Shown here piece by piece: positions 17,250-25,365 of a DNA stretch of 46,779 nucleotides. The DNA is taken from contig JAGHSF010000057.1 in NCBI GenBank assembly GCA_018065985.1, positions 1 to 46,779 of the forward strand. Direction: 5' to 3'. Numbering within the stretch: position 1 is the first letter of the stretch; every line of letters begins with the position of its first letter. A model generated the notes under the pieces. That model ran no database searches. It had not been told where the DNA came from and saw only the letters and a list, made by a program, of their open reading frames with translations. This stretch comes from Candidatus Cryptobacteroides choladohippi. Its GTDB lineage: Bacteria; Bacteroidota; Bacteroidia; Bacteroidales; UBA932. Made by a program: the position numbers and the translations under genes.

Positions 17250-17426
17250 TTAGAAGCAGTATGCCAGGACAAGGGCGGCGCGGTGCGCGCGTCCAAAGTC
17301 GGGTCTGTTTTCGGGTGCATAGATCTTTCTGGTGCTATCCTGAACAAAAAGTGCATCTGCGGCCGTCAGGGTGTTCCATGACGAGAGCAGCATGAATGCA
17401 GCCAAAGTTGAAAGTTTTGCCCTCAC
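17250..17426 (-). CDS. Candidate small exported peptide (58 aa)
   Basis: A GTG-started frame encodes 58 residues. The first 25 look like a signal peptide: positive N-terminus (MRAKL), a hydrophobic core (STLAAFMLLSS), and a TAADA cleavage-type end. The mature part would be about 33 residues with DSTRKIYAPENRPDFGRAHR in the middle. It fits exactly into the 210-nt gap, starting 21 nt after the phosphodiesterase stop and ending 12 nt before the tricorn ATG. No homologue is recognised. It may be a real accessory peptide, a remnant of a longer gene, or chance. Confidence 0.4.
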   Translation of the reverse strand: MRAKLSTLAAFMLLSSWNTLTAADALFVQDSTRKIYAPENRPDFGRAHRAALVLAYCF

Positions 17427-17447
17427 AGTTCAGATATCTATTGTTTT

Positions 17448-18746
17448 CTATTCACTATAATATTCTTTGGGAATCTTGAAATTCCTGTATTTCCCGGATA
17501 CCTGATACCATCTGTTCAGGGATCCGTTCGGGGTTTCGAGCACGAACTTGTAGAAGCCGGACTCGGGCAGGTCGTCCATGTTCACGACAAATCTCTCCGA
17601 GCTGGCCGGCGCTGTGCCTATCCTGGTCCACTCGTCATGACCGCCGTACTTGAAATTGTTTGTGGGCGATGCGAAAACGGTGACTTCCGCATCATCCTCG
17701 AGGCAGGTCCAGGTCAGCTCGACGCCATTTCCGTATTGCATGACTTCCATATCCATGATGTCGCTCCTGCCATAGAACGAGGTGCCGTCCTGCTCCCGTT
17801 CCAGTTCGGTGGGAACCTCGAATCCAAGCCATCTGCAGATGGTCGGATTGATGTCGGTGGCTGCGCTCTTCCCGCTTGTCATCCTGGCGTTGACGCTCTG
17901 ATTGACGGCAACCCAGGTGGTCCTTTCGCGTTCGCTCTGCCCACCATGTCCATATCCGTTGCATTCGCGGCCGTGATCGGTTGTCGCAATCATCATCCAC
18001 TCCTCATTGAAATTCTCCTCGCGGTATCTGACTGCATCCCAGATGCGGCCTATCTGCACGTCGGCAAGTCTGGTGAACTCGTCGAAGGTCTCGCCGTTGC
18101 CGAAGATGTGGCCGGCGTCATCAGTATACCACAGGTATACCCAGCTGAGGTCCGGAGCGTCCCTGCGTATGCATTCGGCAGCCTGTCTGGAAACATGCTC
18201 GTCTATGTCGAAGATCCTGGTCTCGTATTCCTTTTTCGGGAAGGCCTCGTAATCGTTCTCGAATCCGTCCTGGACGAAATCTATTGTCAGGCTGTCGGTC
18301 TCGGGTTTTCCCTCGCCGATGAGTACGGTCCTGTTGTCGATCCAGCTTGAGAAGAGACCGGTCGTGACATCGCGATTCTGCTCCTTTGCGATGCGGAACA
18401 GGGTCCAGTAGTTGTAGTTGGGCTCGAGATTGTCGTTGCCGGGAACGTTGTGCTTGTTCACCCACGTGCCGGTGAGGATGTCGGTGTATCCGACGGCCGA
18501 TATGGTCGGGGTCTGGTCGTATCTTCCGACGGTTCCTCCGACATAGCTGCGCCCGTAGGCGCCTCTCGAGGCTATGTCCCGGATGTTCGGCAGGTCAAGC
18601 CGCTCGATCATGTCGGCGGGAACGCCGTCGATTATGACATAGACGGCTTTGCGTACCTTGTCGGGCTGAGCTGTTGACTGCTTCGGAGCCGTACAGGCGG
18701 AAATCGCGAGAAGGATCAGGCTGATCGGAAGTGCAGGATGTTTCAT
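17448..18746 (-). CDS. Lipoprotein phosphodiesterase/nucleotide pyrophosphatase (NPP-type, alkaline phosphatase superfamily)
   Basis: The 432-residue protein begins with a lipobox (ISAC, Cys18), so it is lipid-anchored. Two-metal site residues are visible: Asp40 in YVIIDGVP, the segment [10 protein letters not shown], and TTDHGREC with a following GHGG. The nucleophile region [15 protein letters not shown] aligns with the NPP motif so that Ser83 takes the position usually held by Thr, and the following Asn is Gly; substrate preference may therefore differ. A beta-sandwich-like domain is at the C-terminus (about 330-430). It would hydrolyse phosphodiesters or phosphate esters at the cell surface. 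ATG 18746 gives the signal peptide. Confidence 0.88.
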   Translation of the reverse strand: MKHPALPISLILLAISACTAPKQSTAQPDKVRKAVYVIIDGVPADMIERLDLPNIRDIASRGAYGRSYVGGTVGRYDQTPTISAVGYTDILTGTWVNKHNVPGNDNLEPNYNYWTLFRIAKEQNRDVTTGLFSSWIDNRTVLIGEGKPETDSLTIDFVQDGFENDYEAFPKKEYETRIFDIDEHVSRQAAECIRRDAPDLSWVYLWYTDDAGHIFGNGETFDEFTRLADVQIGRIWDAVRYREENFNEEWMMIATTDHGRECNGYGHGGQSERERTTWVAVNQSVNARMTSGKSAATDINPTICRWLGFEVPTELEREQDGTSFYGRSDIMDMEVMQYGNGVELTWTCLEDDAEVTVFASPTNNFKYGGHDEWTRIGTAPASSERFVVNMDDLPESGFYKFVLETPNGSLNRWYQVSGKYRNFKIPKEYYSE

Positions 18747-18765
18747 CAGGATGCTGTTTTTGCGG

Positions 18766-18782
18766 CCCGCATTACATGCGGG
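18766..18782 (-). repeat. Hairpin in the phosphodiesterase 5' leader
   Basis: A 7-bp perfect inverted repeat CCCGCAT/ATGCGGG with a 3-nt loop lies 20 nt upstream of the phosphodiesterase ATG. It could be a regulatory structure or an operator; no family is recognised. Confidence 0.35.
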
Positions 18783-18848
18783 GCTATGGAAAATCATTCA
18801 AAAATCGGCAAAAAAAGTGATTATTCATAGCATGTTTTGGATTATTCG

Positions 18849-18856
18849 TAACTTTG
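18849..18856 (+). promoter_or_regulatory. -7 promoter element for the GH43-like gene
   Basis: TAACTTTG lies 44 nt before the ATG at 18901. No clear -33 match is at the right distance. Confidence 0.5.
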
Positions 18857-18900
18857 AGTGCACAAGCGACAATGCTGAGGCTAAAGACAAAACATAGCGT

Positions 18901-19941
18901 ATGAATATTCTGACAAGACAGATGGTCGCCCTGGCGGCGCTTTCCTGCATGGCTCTCTCATGCTGCCGTTACGTCCCGGTACTGAGTTCCGTCGAGGAAG
19001 GGGAGATGATGATGTTCTCCGATTCCACCCGTACGGGCCGGCCCATGAGCAAGGACCCGCATGTGATTTTCTTCAAGGACAGGTTCTATCTGTATTACTC
19101 CATGCCTCCCGGAAGGGAACCCTCGTCAAACGGTGTTCCCGGATGGACCATCGGCATTGCCACCAGTTCCGACCTCATCCATTGGAAAAAGGCCGGAGAG
19201 GTGTGTCCGGAGCCTTTGTCCGAGCCCGAAAGACGCGGCTATTGCGCCCCTTGCGCGAGGGTGATTGACGGTACCGTCCACCTTTTCTATCAGTCGTACG
19301 GCGGAATGGAAAAGGATGCGATCTGCCATGCGACATCGGAAGACGGCATCAATTTCAAGGGGGATCCCACCAATCCCATCTTCTCGCCGGAGCCCTCCGA
19401 CTGGACCTGCGGAAGGGCGATCGATGCCGAGGTCTGCAAGTTCAAAGGCAGATATTTCCTCTATTTTGCCACCCGTGACCCTGAATTCAAACGCCAGCTG
19501 CAAGGGGTGGCGGTTGCTGACGGCGACACCGATTTCAGCCGCGGCTCCTGGACTCTTGCCAAGGATGCCTCAATCCTTCAGCCTGAGCTGCCATGGGAGC
19601 AGGACTGCATCGAGGGTGCTTCCGTGATCGAGAAAGGCGGCAGACTCTACATGTTCTATGCAGGAGCCTACAACAATGCCCCTCAGCAGATAGGCGTTGC
19701 GGTGAGCGATGACGGCATCGAATGGGAGCGACTCTCGGACGAGCCGTTCCTGGCTAACGGCCCGGAAGGTTCCTGGAACAGCTCGGAATCAGGCCATCCG
19801 CACATCTTCGAGGCTCCTGACGGCCGGACATACCTGTTCTATCAGGGAAATTGCACCGGCGGAGGAACCTGGTACATCTCGCAGAAGGAGGTTGTGTGGC
19901 AGCGTGCCGCCGATGGCTGCGGAAAGCGGAGGCGAAGATGA
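18901..19941 (+). CDS. GH43-like five-bladed beta-propeller lipoprotein
   Basis: The 346-residue protein starts with a signal ending near Cys21-Cys22 (MALSCC), so it is probably a lipoprotein. The beta-propeller pattern repeats as KDRFYLYYS, DGTVHLFYQSY, KGRYFLYFATRD, GGRLYMFYAGA and DGRTYLFYQGN. GH43-type catalytic residues can be placed: Asp52 in SKDPHV (base), Asp175 in AIDAEV, Glu238 in CIEGAS (acid). It is likely an exo-acting glycosidase on arabinose-, xylose- or similar sugar chains; related GH117/GH130-type propellers cannot be excluded. A long inverted repeat follows the stop directly. Confidence 0.8.
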   Translation: MNILTRQMVALAALSCMALSCCRYVPVLSSVEEGEMMMFSDSTRTGRPMSKDPHVIFFKDRFYLYYSMPPGREPSSNGVPGWTIGIATSSDLIHWKKAGEVCPEPLSEPERRGYCAPCARVIDGTVHLFYQSYGGMEKDAICHATSEDGINFKGDPTNPIFSPEPSDWTCGRAIDAEVCKFKGRYFLYFATRDPEFKRQLQGVAVADGDTDFSRGSWTLAKDASILQPELPWEQDCIEGASVIEKGGRLYMFYAGAYNNAPQQIGVAVSDDGIEWERLSDEPFLANGPEGSWNSSESGHPHIFEAPDGRTYLFYQGNCTGGGTWYISQKEVVWQRAADGCGKRRRR

Positions 19942-19983
19942 AAACAGGAACGGACGCATATTCCATTGCGTCCGTTCCTGTTT
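19942..19983. terminator. 17-bp inverted repeat, probable bidirectional terminator
   Basis: A perfect 17-bp stem (19942-19958 with 19967-19983) encloses an 8-nt loop. It begins right after the GH43-like stop and ends 4 nt before the 3' end of tRNA-Pro on the opposite strand, so it can end both transcripts. T runs are short on either side. Confidence 0.75.
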
Positions 19984-19987
19984 ATGG

Positions 19988-20060
<73 letters not shown>

Positions 20061-20068
20061 ATTTTCAA

Positions 20069-20098
20069 TTGCAAAGATAGTAAAATTTCATATCTTTG
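20069..20098 (+). promoter_or_regulatory. Promoter of the LolD-like gene
   Basis: TTG at 20069-20071, 19 nt, then TATCTTTG at 20091-20098. The ATG is at 20105, so transcription should start at or within 2 nt of the start codon. The -33 element abuts the tRNA-Pro -7 element on the other strand. Confidence 0.8.
20072..20079 (-). promoter_or_regulatory. -7 promoter element for tRNA-Pro
   Basis: TATCTTTG on the minus strand lies 12 nt upstream of the mature tRNA 5' end, the same distance as for tRNA-Ala. The -33 side is not a good match. Confidence 0.65.
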
Positions 20099-20104
20099 AA
20101 AGTT

Positions 20105-20770
20105 ATGATTGTCAAAGCGCAGAATATTCACAAGTCCTTCGGTTCCCTGGAGGTGCTGAAAGGTGTTGATTTTGAGGTTGAAAAGGGTGAGGTGCTCGCC
20201 ATAGTGGGCGCTTCAGGTGCAGGCAAGAGTACGCTGCTGCAGATACTCGGAACCCTTTCCACCCCCGATGAGGGGTCTCTTGTCATAGACGGCAATACCA
20301 TTTTCGGAGGATCCTTCAAAGCCGGTCAGGCCGATCTGTGTGCATTCCGCGGCCGGCACATCGGCTTCGTGTTCCAGGCACACCATCTGCTGCCCGAGTT
20401 CACTGCGCTTGAAAATGTGATGATTCCCGCGCTGATAGCCGGCCGCAGCCGCAAGGAGGCTCAGAGGGAGGCCCAGGCCCTGCTTGCCGAGGTCGGGCTT
20501 TCGGAGCGCGCAGGCCACAAGCCTTCGGAACTCTCCGGAGGAGAGGCACAGAGAGTTGCAATCGCCCGTGCGCTGGTGAACAAGCCCGCTGTGGTGTTTG
20601 CCGACGAACCCACGGGCAACCTCGATTCTGCCACAAAGCAGGAGATCCACCGACTCTTCTTTGACCTTCGCGACCGTCTTGGACAGACCATCATAGTCGT
20701 CACACATGACCCTGAACTGGCTGCCCTGTGCGACCGCACGCTTACGATGAAGGATGGCCGCTTCGTTTAG
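20105..20770 (+). CDS. ABC transporter ATP-binding protein (LolD-like)
   Basis: The 221-residue ATPase has Walker [10 protein letters not shown] at 35-43, Q-loop [15 protein letters not shown] signature LSGGEAQR, Walker [14 protein letters not shown] and H-loop VTHD. The [17 protein letters not shown] segment and the GNLDS motif are typical of the MacB/LolD family, which extracts lipoproteins from the inner membrane or drives mechanotransmission with FtsX-fold permeases. No permease gene is adjacent, so the partner is elsewhere. The ORF overlaps the TrmN6-like start by 17 nt. The start at 20105 is supported by the promoter position. Confidence 0.9.
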   Translation: MIVKAQNIHKSFGSLEVLKGVDFEVEKGEVLAIVGASGAGKSTLLQILGTLSTPDEGSLVIDGNTIFGGSFKAGQADLCAFRGRHIGFVFQAHHLLPEFTALENVMIPALIAGRSRKEAQREAQALLAEVGLSERAGHKPSELSGGEAQRVAIARALVNKPAVVFADEPTGNLDSATKQEIHRLFFDLRDRLGQTIIVVTHDPELAALCDRTLTMKDGRFV

Positions 20771-21491
20771 ATTCAAGCAGTTTTCCGTACGCAACGACAT
20801 GGCTGCCCTCAAGGTGGGCACCGATGCCGTGCTCCTCGGCGCGTCCATGACGCTGCGGCCTGAGGACAGGACTCTCTTGGATATCGGCACCGGCACCGGC
20901 GTCATCGCCCTGATGGTCGCGCAGCGCGTGTGCGCAGCGCCCCCCGGCGACCTTTGGCCGCAGGCCTCTGGCGGGAGGAGGATAGTGGGGATCGATATCG
21001 ACGGCCCGTCGGTGGAGGAGGCGGCGCTGAACTTTGCAGACAGCCCCTGGGCGGGCATGCTCACTTCCATACATGCCAGCCTCTCGGACTTCCGCCCCGG
21101 GCAGAAGTTCGACTGCATCTTCTCCAATCCGCCATTCTACGACAATTCCCTGAGGAATCCCGATGCCCGAGAGGCCGCAGCTCGCCATACCGAGAGCCTG
21201 TCGTATCGTGAGATCTTTGCCTTCAGTGCCGAGTGGCTTCAGCCGGACGGCCATCTCAGTCTCATCCTTCCTGCCGACCAGGAAGTCGCCATCATCCGCA
21301 CAGCAGCGTCCTTCGGGCTGTTCCCTTTCCGCATCATACGCGTCAGCACCACCGTCAGGAAGCCGGTGAAGCGCGTCATCCTGGAGTTCGGCCGCACAAA
21401 ACAGAAGGCCAGCGAAGAATCGCTGACCTTACAGGATGGAAGCGCCCGTTCGGCGCAGTATGCGGAACTCACCAGGGAGTTCTACCTTTAG
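20754..21491 (+). CDS. tRNA1(Val) A37 N6-methyltransferase-like protein (TrmN6/YfiC)
   Basis: The protein is 245 residues with a Rossmann SAM-binding fold: motif [17 protein letters not shown], an acidic residue in IVGIDIDG, and the N6-adenine motif SNPPFYDNS. The N-terminal [26 protein letters not shown] is a hallmark of YfiC. The family methylates A37 of tRNA-Val. Relative to the usual enzyme there is a slightly longer stretch after motif I ([17 protein letters not shown]). It overlaps lolD by 17 nt and its stop directly abuts the stop of the convergent transketolase gene. Confidence 0.9.
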   Translation: MAASFRFKQFSVRNDMAALKVGTDAVLLGASMTLRPEDRTLLDIGTGTGVIALMVAQRVCAAPPGDLWPQASGGRRIVGIDIDGPSVEEAALNFADSPWAGMLTSIHASLSDFRPGQKFDCIFSNPPFYDNSLRNPDAREAAARHTESLSYREIFAFSAEWLQPDGHLSLILPADQEVAIIRTAASFGLFPFRIIRVSTTVRKPVKRVILEFGRTKQKASEESLTLQDGSARSAQYAELTREFYL

Positions 21492-22445
21492 CTATTTCTT
21501 TGCAATGGCCTTCTTTGCGGCCTCTGCCAGATGAGCTGCGTCAAGGCCGTATGCCTTCATGAGCTCGGCGGGTGTACCTGACTGGCCGAAGCGGTCGGCA
21601 CCGTTCACGAATACCATGGGCGCGGGCCTGTTTGCCGCAAGCACGCCGGCTACTGCCTCACCGAGGCCGCCTGCCATGTTGTGCTCCTCGGCAACCACGA
21701 TGCAGCCTGTCTTTGCAACGCTCTCCATAAGGGTTTCCCCGTCAAGGGGCTTGATGGTCGCAACGTTCAGGACTTCGGCGCTGATGCCCTCAGCCTCAAG
21801 CATTTCAGCTGCTGCGAGAGCTTCCCATACGAGGTGTCCGCAAGCTGCGATGGTAACGTCCTTGCCCTCGTTGAGCTTGTAGATCTTTCCGATCTCGAAA
21901 GGTTCGTCGGCACCGGTGAAGTTGGGCACTGAAGGACGGCCGAAGCGCAGGTATACGGGTCCGTTGTATTCAGCGGCGGCTATGGTTGCGTTCTTTGTCT
22001 GGTTGTAGTCGCAGGGAACGACGACTGCCATTCCGGGGAGTGCGCGCATGAGAGCGATGTCCTCCATGGTCTGGTGGGTTGCACCGTCCTCGCCAAGGGT
22101 GATGCCTGCGTGTGAGGAGGCTATCTTGACGTTGGTATGGCCGTATGCGACCTCCTGGCGGAGCTGGTCATAAACGCGGCCTGTCACGAACTCTGCGAAT
22201 GAGCCTATGAACGGCACTTTGCCTGTGATTGCAAGGCCTGCTGCAGCGCCTACCATGTTGGCCTCGGCTATGCCGCACTGGATGAAACGCTCGGGGAATT
22301 CCTTTGCAAAGGCGCCCATCTTGAGCGAGCCCTTGAGGTCGGCGGTCATTGCGACCACGTTGCTGTTCCTGCGGCCTGCAAGCAGAAGCCCCTCACCGAA
22401 GCCGCTGCGGGTATCTACCTTACCCTGGTCAATATATTTCTTCAT
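21492..22445 (-). CDS. Transketolase, C-terminal subunit
   Basis: The 317-residue protein holds the pyrimidine-binding domain and the C-terminal domain of transketolase: GIAEANMVGAAAGLA with the catalytic Glu, SSHAGITLGEDGATHQ, and FGRPSVP. Together with the next upstream gene it makes a split enzyme. Transketolase moves two-carbon units between ketoses and aldoses in the pentose phosphate pathway; some split forms instead belong to 1-deoxyxylulose-5-phosphate-like or apulose routes, but these two fit transketolase best. The start is 1 nt after the N-terminal subunit's stop. Confidence 0.92.
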   Translation of the reverse strand: MKKYIDQGKVDTRSGFGEGLLLAGRRNSNVVAMTADLKGSLKMGAFAKEFPERFIQCGIAEANMVGAAAGLAITGKVPFIGSFAEFVTGRVYDQLRQEVAYGHTNVKIASSHAGITLGEDGATHQTMEDIALMRALPGMAVVVPCDYNQTKNATIAAAEYNGPVYLRFGRPSVPNFTGADEPFEIGKIYKLNEGKDVTIAACGHLVWEALAAAEMLEAEGISAEVLNVATIKPLDGETLMESVAKTGCIVVAEEHNMAGGLGEAVAGVLAANRPAPMVFVNGADRFGQSGTPAELMKAYGLDAAHLAEAAKKAIAKK

Positions 22446-22446
22446 G

Positions 22447-23286
22447 TTAAAAATCTCCTAAAGTTTCTTCCAACTGTGTCATTGCATTTGTGCACTGCTC
22501 TGCCGAAGGGGCTTTGCCGTGCCACTCGTGTGTGCCTGCCATGAAGTCGACTCCGTGACCCATCTCGGTCTTGAAAAGAATCATCTTGGGCTTGCCGTCT
22601 GCGTTGTGTGCAAGCTTGAATGCGTCGAGTATGCTCTGGAAGTCGTGTCCGTCGGCAACGATCACATCCCAGCCGAAGGCGCTCCACTTCTCGCTGAGGT
22701 CCTCGATACCGGTGATGGTCTTGGTGGGGCCGTCGATCTGCTGCCCGTTCCAGTCTGTGAAGGCGATGAGGTTGTCAAGCTGCCAGTGCTGTGCCCACAT
22801 GCCTGCTTCCCAGATCTGGCCTTCCTCGCTCTCACCGTCTCCGCAGAGGCAGTAGACGCGGTTGCCGTCGCCGTCCATCTTCTTGCCGAGGGCGATGCCG
22901 GCCGCTACCGAAAGACCCTGGCCGAGAGAGCCTGAGGGCTTGAAGATTCCGGGGAGTCCGTCGGTCACGCAGGGGTGACCCTGGAGACGGCTGCCGAATT
23001 TGCGCAGGCTTCCGAGTTCCGATACGGGGAAGTATCCGGCGCGTGCAAGCACTGAGTAGTACACGGGAGCCAGGTGGCCTGCTGAAAGTATGAATGCATC
23101 CTGGCCCTTGGCGCTGCGCGTCCAGGTTTCCGGTGCCTGGTTCATCTCGGAGAAATACAGAGCCGTCATCACGTCGGTGATGCCGAGCGAGCCTCCCGGG
23201 TGGCCGGACTTGGCTGCAGTGACCATACGTACGATGTCCCTGCGTACCTGAGAGGATATCTTGGTTAATTCTTCAATTGTTGCCAT
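22447..23286 (-). CDS. Transketolase, N-terminal subunit
   Basis: The 279-residue protein holds the thiamine diphosphate domain. The motif CGDGESEEGQIWEAG with the downstream N (DWNGQQIDG) binds TPP and Mg2+. The early part has SGHPGGSLGITDVMTALYF and LSAGHLAPVYYSVLA, both standard. It is the first gene of a two-gene operon with the C-terminal subunit. A -7 element is found about 30 nt upstream. Confidence 0.94.
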   Translation of the reverse strand: MATIEELTKISSQVRRDIVRMVTAAKSGHPGGSLGITDVMTALYFSEMNQAPETWTRSAKGQDAFILSAGHLAPVYYSVLARAGYFPVSELGSLRKFGSRLQGHPCVTDGLPGIFKPSGSLGQGLSVAAGIALGKKMDGDGNRVYCLCGDGESEEGQIWEAGMWAQHWQLDNLIAFTDWNGQQIDGPTKTITGIEDLSEKWSAFGWDVIVADGHDFQSILDAFKLAHNADGKPKMILFKTEMGHGVDFMAGTHEWHGKAPSAEQCTNAMTQLEETLGDF

Positions 23287-23315
23287 ATCAAAATCTGATA
23301 GTTTTCTTCATCGTA

Positions 23316-23323
23316 CAAATTTA
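23316..23323 (-). promoter_or_regulatory. -7 promoter element for the transketolase operon
   Basis: TAAATTTG on the minus strand lies 29 nt before the ATG. The -33 side is ambiguous. Confidence 0.55.
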
Positions 23324-23339
23324 ACCAAAAAAATTGAGT

Positions 23340-23347
23340 TATCTTTG
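23340..23347 (+). promoter_or_regulatory. -7 promoter element for lepA
   Basis: TATCTTTG lies 27 nt before the lepA ATG at 23375. The transketolase -7 element on the other strand is only 16 nt away, so the two promoters overlap. Confidence 0.65.
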
Positions 23348-23374
23348 TATGATTGAAAATAACGGCACAAGTTC

Positions 23375-25168
23375 ATGGAAATGAAACATATTCGCAATTT
23401 CTGCATCATAGCTCATATCGATCACGGCAAAAGCACGCTTGCCGACAGGCTCCTCGAACTTACCGGAACGCTCTCGGCACGTGATATGGAGAATCAGGTC
23501 CTGGACGACATGGACCTCGAGAAGGAGAAGGGAATCACGATCAAGAGCCATGCTATCCAGATGGTCCATACATACAAGGGTGAGAAGTACAAGCTCAACC
23601 TCATCGACACTCCGGGTCATGTGGACTTCAGCTACGAGGTGTCCCGTTCCATAGCATCCTGTGAAGGCGCCCTTCTGGTTGTGGATGCGTCGCAGGGCAT
23701 ACAGGCACAGACCATATCGAACCTCTACATGGCCATCGACCATGGCCTCGAGATAATCCCCGTGCTCAACAAGATCGACATGGAGTCGGCTCAGGTCGAG
23801 GTCGTCACCGATGAGATATGCGACCTTCTCGGCTGCGATCCGGAAGACGTTTTCAAGGTCTCCGCGCGCACTGGAGAGGGCGTTCCTCCCATACTTGATG
23901 CAATCGTCGAGAAGATACCTGCCCCGGCAGGCGACCCCGACGCTCCCGCCCAGGCGCTGATATTCGACAGCGTGTTCAACTCCTTCCGTGGAGTCATAGC
24001 ATATTTCAAGATGATAAACGGCAGCCTCCGCAGGGGCGACAAGATACGTTTTGTGGCCACAGGCAAGGAGTATGACATCGAAGAGGTGGGAGTGCTGAGG
24101 ATGAAGCTTGTGCCTTCCGATGCCGTGAACTGCGGCGACGTGGGCTACATAATCACCGGTATCAAAAGCGCCACGGAGGTGAAGGTGGGCGATACCATCA
24201 CCCTGGCATCCAATCCATGCACCGAGGCCATAGCCGGCTTCGAGGAGGTCAAACCCATGGTCTTCGCCGGAATGTATCCTGTTCAGGCCGACAAGTTCGA
24301 GGAACTCCGCGCCGTGCTGGAGAAGTTCCAGCTCAACGACGCATCCTTCGTGTACGAGCCTGAGAGCTCGCTCGCACTGGGAAGCGGCTTCCGCTGCGGC
24401 TTCCTTGGCCTTCTGCACCTCGAGATCGTGCAGGAACGCATCTTCCGCGAGTTCGACATGGACGTGATCACCACCGTGCCCAACGTGTCCTACAAGGTGT
24501 ACACCACCCAGGGCGAGGTGATCGATGTGCACAATCCCTCGGGCCTGCCCGCCCCGACGCTCATCGAACACATCGAGGAACCTTACATCCGTGCGCAGAT
24601 AATCTCCAAGTCGGAGTACTTCGGGGCCATAATGAAGCTCTGCCTCGACAAGCGCGGTATCCTCGTCAGCCAGCACTACATCACCGCCGACCGCGTCGAG
24701 CTCAACTACGACATGCCTCTCAGCGAGATAGTCTTCGATTTCTACGACAAGCTCAAGAGCATCTCGCGCGGATACGCATCGTTCGACTACCACCAGACGG
24801 GCTACCGTCCGGCCAAGCTTGTGCGTCTTGACATACTCCTGAACGGAGAGCCTGCCGATGCGCTCAGCACCCTCATACATGCCGACAATGCCGCAGACTT
24901 CGGCCGCAAGATGTGCGTGAAACTCAAGGGCCTCATCCCCCGCCAGCAGTTCGACATCCCCGTCCAGGCCGCAGTGGGCGCGAAGATCATTGCCCGCGAG
25001 ACCGTGAAGCAGGTGCGCAAGGATGTGACGGCCAAGTGCTATGGCGGTGACGTTTCCCGCAAGCGCAAACTGCTTGAGAAACAGAAGGAAGGAAAGAAGA
25101 GGATGCGCCAGATCGGCAAGGTCCAGGTGCCCCAGAGCGCCTTCATGGCCGTGCTCAAGCTCGACTAG
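23375..25168 (+). CDS. lepA: Elongation factor 4 (LepA) GTPase
   Basis: The protein is 597 residues, the normal length. The G1 motif AHIDHGKST is at 12-20, then G3 DTPGHVDF and G4 NKID. The C-terminal region with [14 protein letters not shown] and [26 protein letters not shown] is specific for LepA, and the end [16 protein letters not shown] is conserved. LepA binds ribosomes and assists initiation or back-translocation. It is a monocistronic unit. Confidence 0.97.
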   Translation: MEMKHIRNFCIIAHIDHGKSTLADRLLELTGTLSARDMENQVLDDMDLEKEKGITIKSHAIQMVHTYKGEKYKLNLIDTPGHVDFSYEVSRSIASCEGALLVVDASQGIQAQTISNLYMAIDHGLEIIPVLNKIDMESAQVEVVTDEICDLLGCDPEDVFKVSARTGEGVPPILDAIVEKIPAPAGDPDAPAQALIFDSVFNSFRGVIAYFKMINGSLRRGDKIRFVATGKEYDIEEVGVLRMKLVPSDAVNCGDVGYIITGIKSATEVKVGDTITLASNPCTEAIAGFEEVKPMVFAGMYPVQADKFEELRAVLEKFQLNDASFVYEPESSLALGSGFRCGFLGLLHLEIVQERIFREFDMDVITTVPNVSYKVYTTQGEVIDVHNPSGLPAPTLIEHIEEPYIRAQIISKSEYFGAIMKLCLDKRGILVSQHYITADRVELNYDMPLSEIVFDFYDKLKSISRGYASFDYHQTGYRPAKLVRLDILLNGEPADALSTLIHADNAADFGRKMCVKLKGLIPRQQFDIPVQAAVGAKIIARETVKQVRKDVTAKCYGGDVSRKRKLLEKQKEGKKRMRQIGKVQVPQSAFMAVLKLD

Positions 25169-25217
25169 GGGCGTTTTCTGATATTTTGAAAGTTATTGTA
25201 GACAAATCAAATAAGTT

Positions 25218-25352
25218 ATGAAAAATGAAGAAATAGAGTACGCAACTCCGGTGGCAGAGACCGTGGAGATTGATGCACTGAGTGTAATATGCCAAAGCGG
25301 TGGGTCTGAGGCATACGGATATTCCGATGAAAACACGGACAACTGGTTTTAG
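25218..25352 (+). CDS. Small Bacteroidota peptide with VxAxSVICQSG motif (44 aa)
   Basis: The frame starts at ATG 25218 and encodes 44 residues, beginning MKNEEIEYATPVAETVEID, then ALSVICQSG and a Gly/Ser/Asp-rich tail ending in NWF. Similar short peptides with a P-x-x-x-x-x-x-x-I leader and CxSG are common in Bacteroidales next to surface-protein genes, but they have no known function. No signal peptide is present. Its stop TAG is part of an AGGAGG Shine-Dalgarno-like site for the next gene, so translation is linked. It starts 49 nt after lepA. Confidence 0.7.
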   Translation: MKNEEIEYATPVAETVEIDALSVICQSGGSEAYGYSDENTDNWF

Positions 25353-25356
25353 GAGG
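25351..25356 (+). promoter_or_regulatory. Shine-Dalgarno site AGGAGG of the fimbrillin-like gene
   Basis: AGGAGG lies 9 nt before ATG 25366 and overlaps the stop codon of the small peptide gene. This supports ATG 25366 over ATG 25360. Such strong SD sites are uncommon in Bacteroidota, where A/T-rich leaders are usual. Confidence 0.7.
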
Positions 25357-25365
25357 GCAATGATT

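Noticed and set aside
23339..24880. 513-codon open frame opposite lepA
   Set aside because: It lies fully within lepA on the opposite strand, with unnatural Val/His/Leu-rich composition. lepA is unambiguous.
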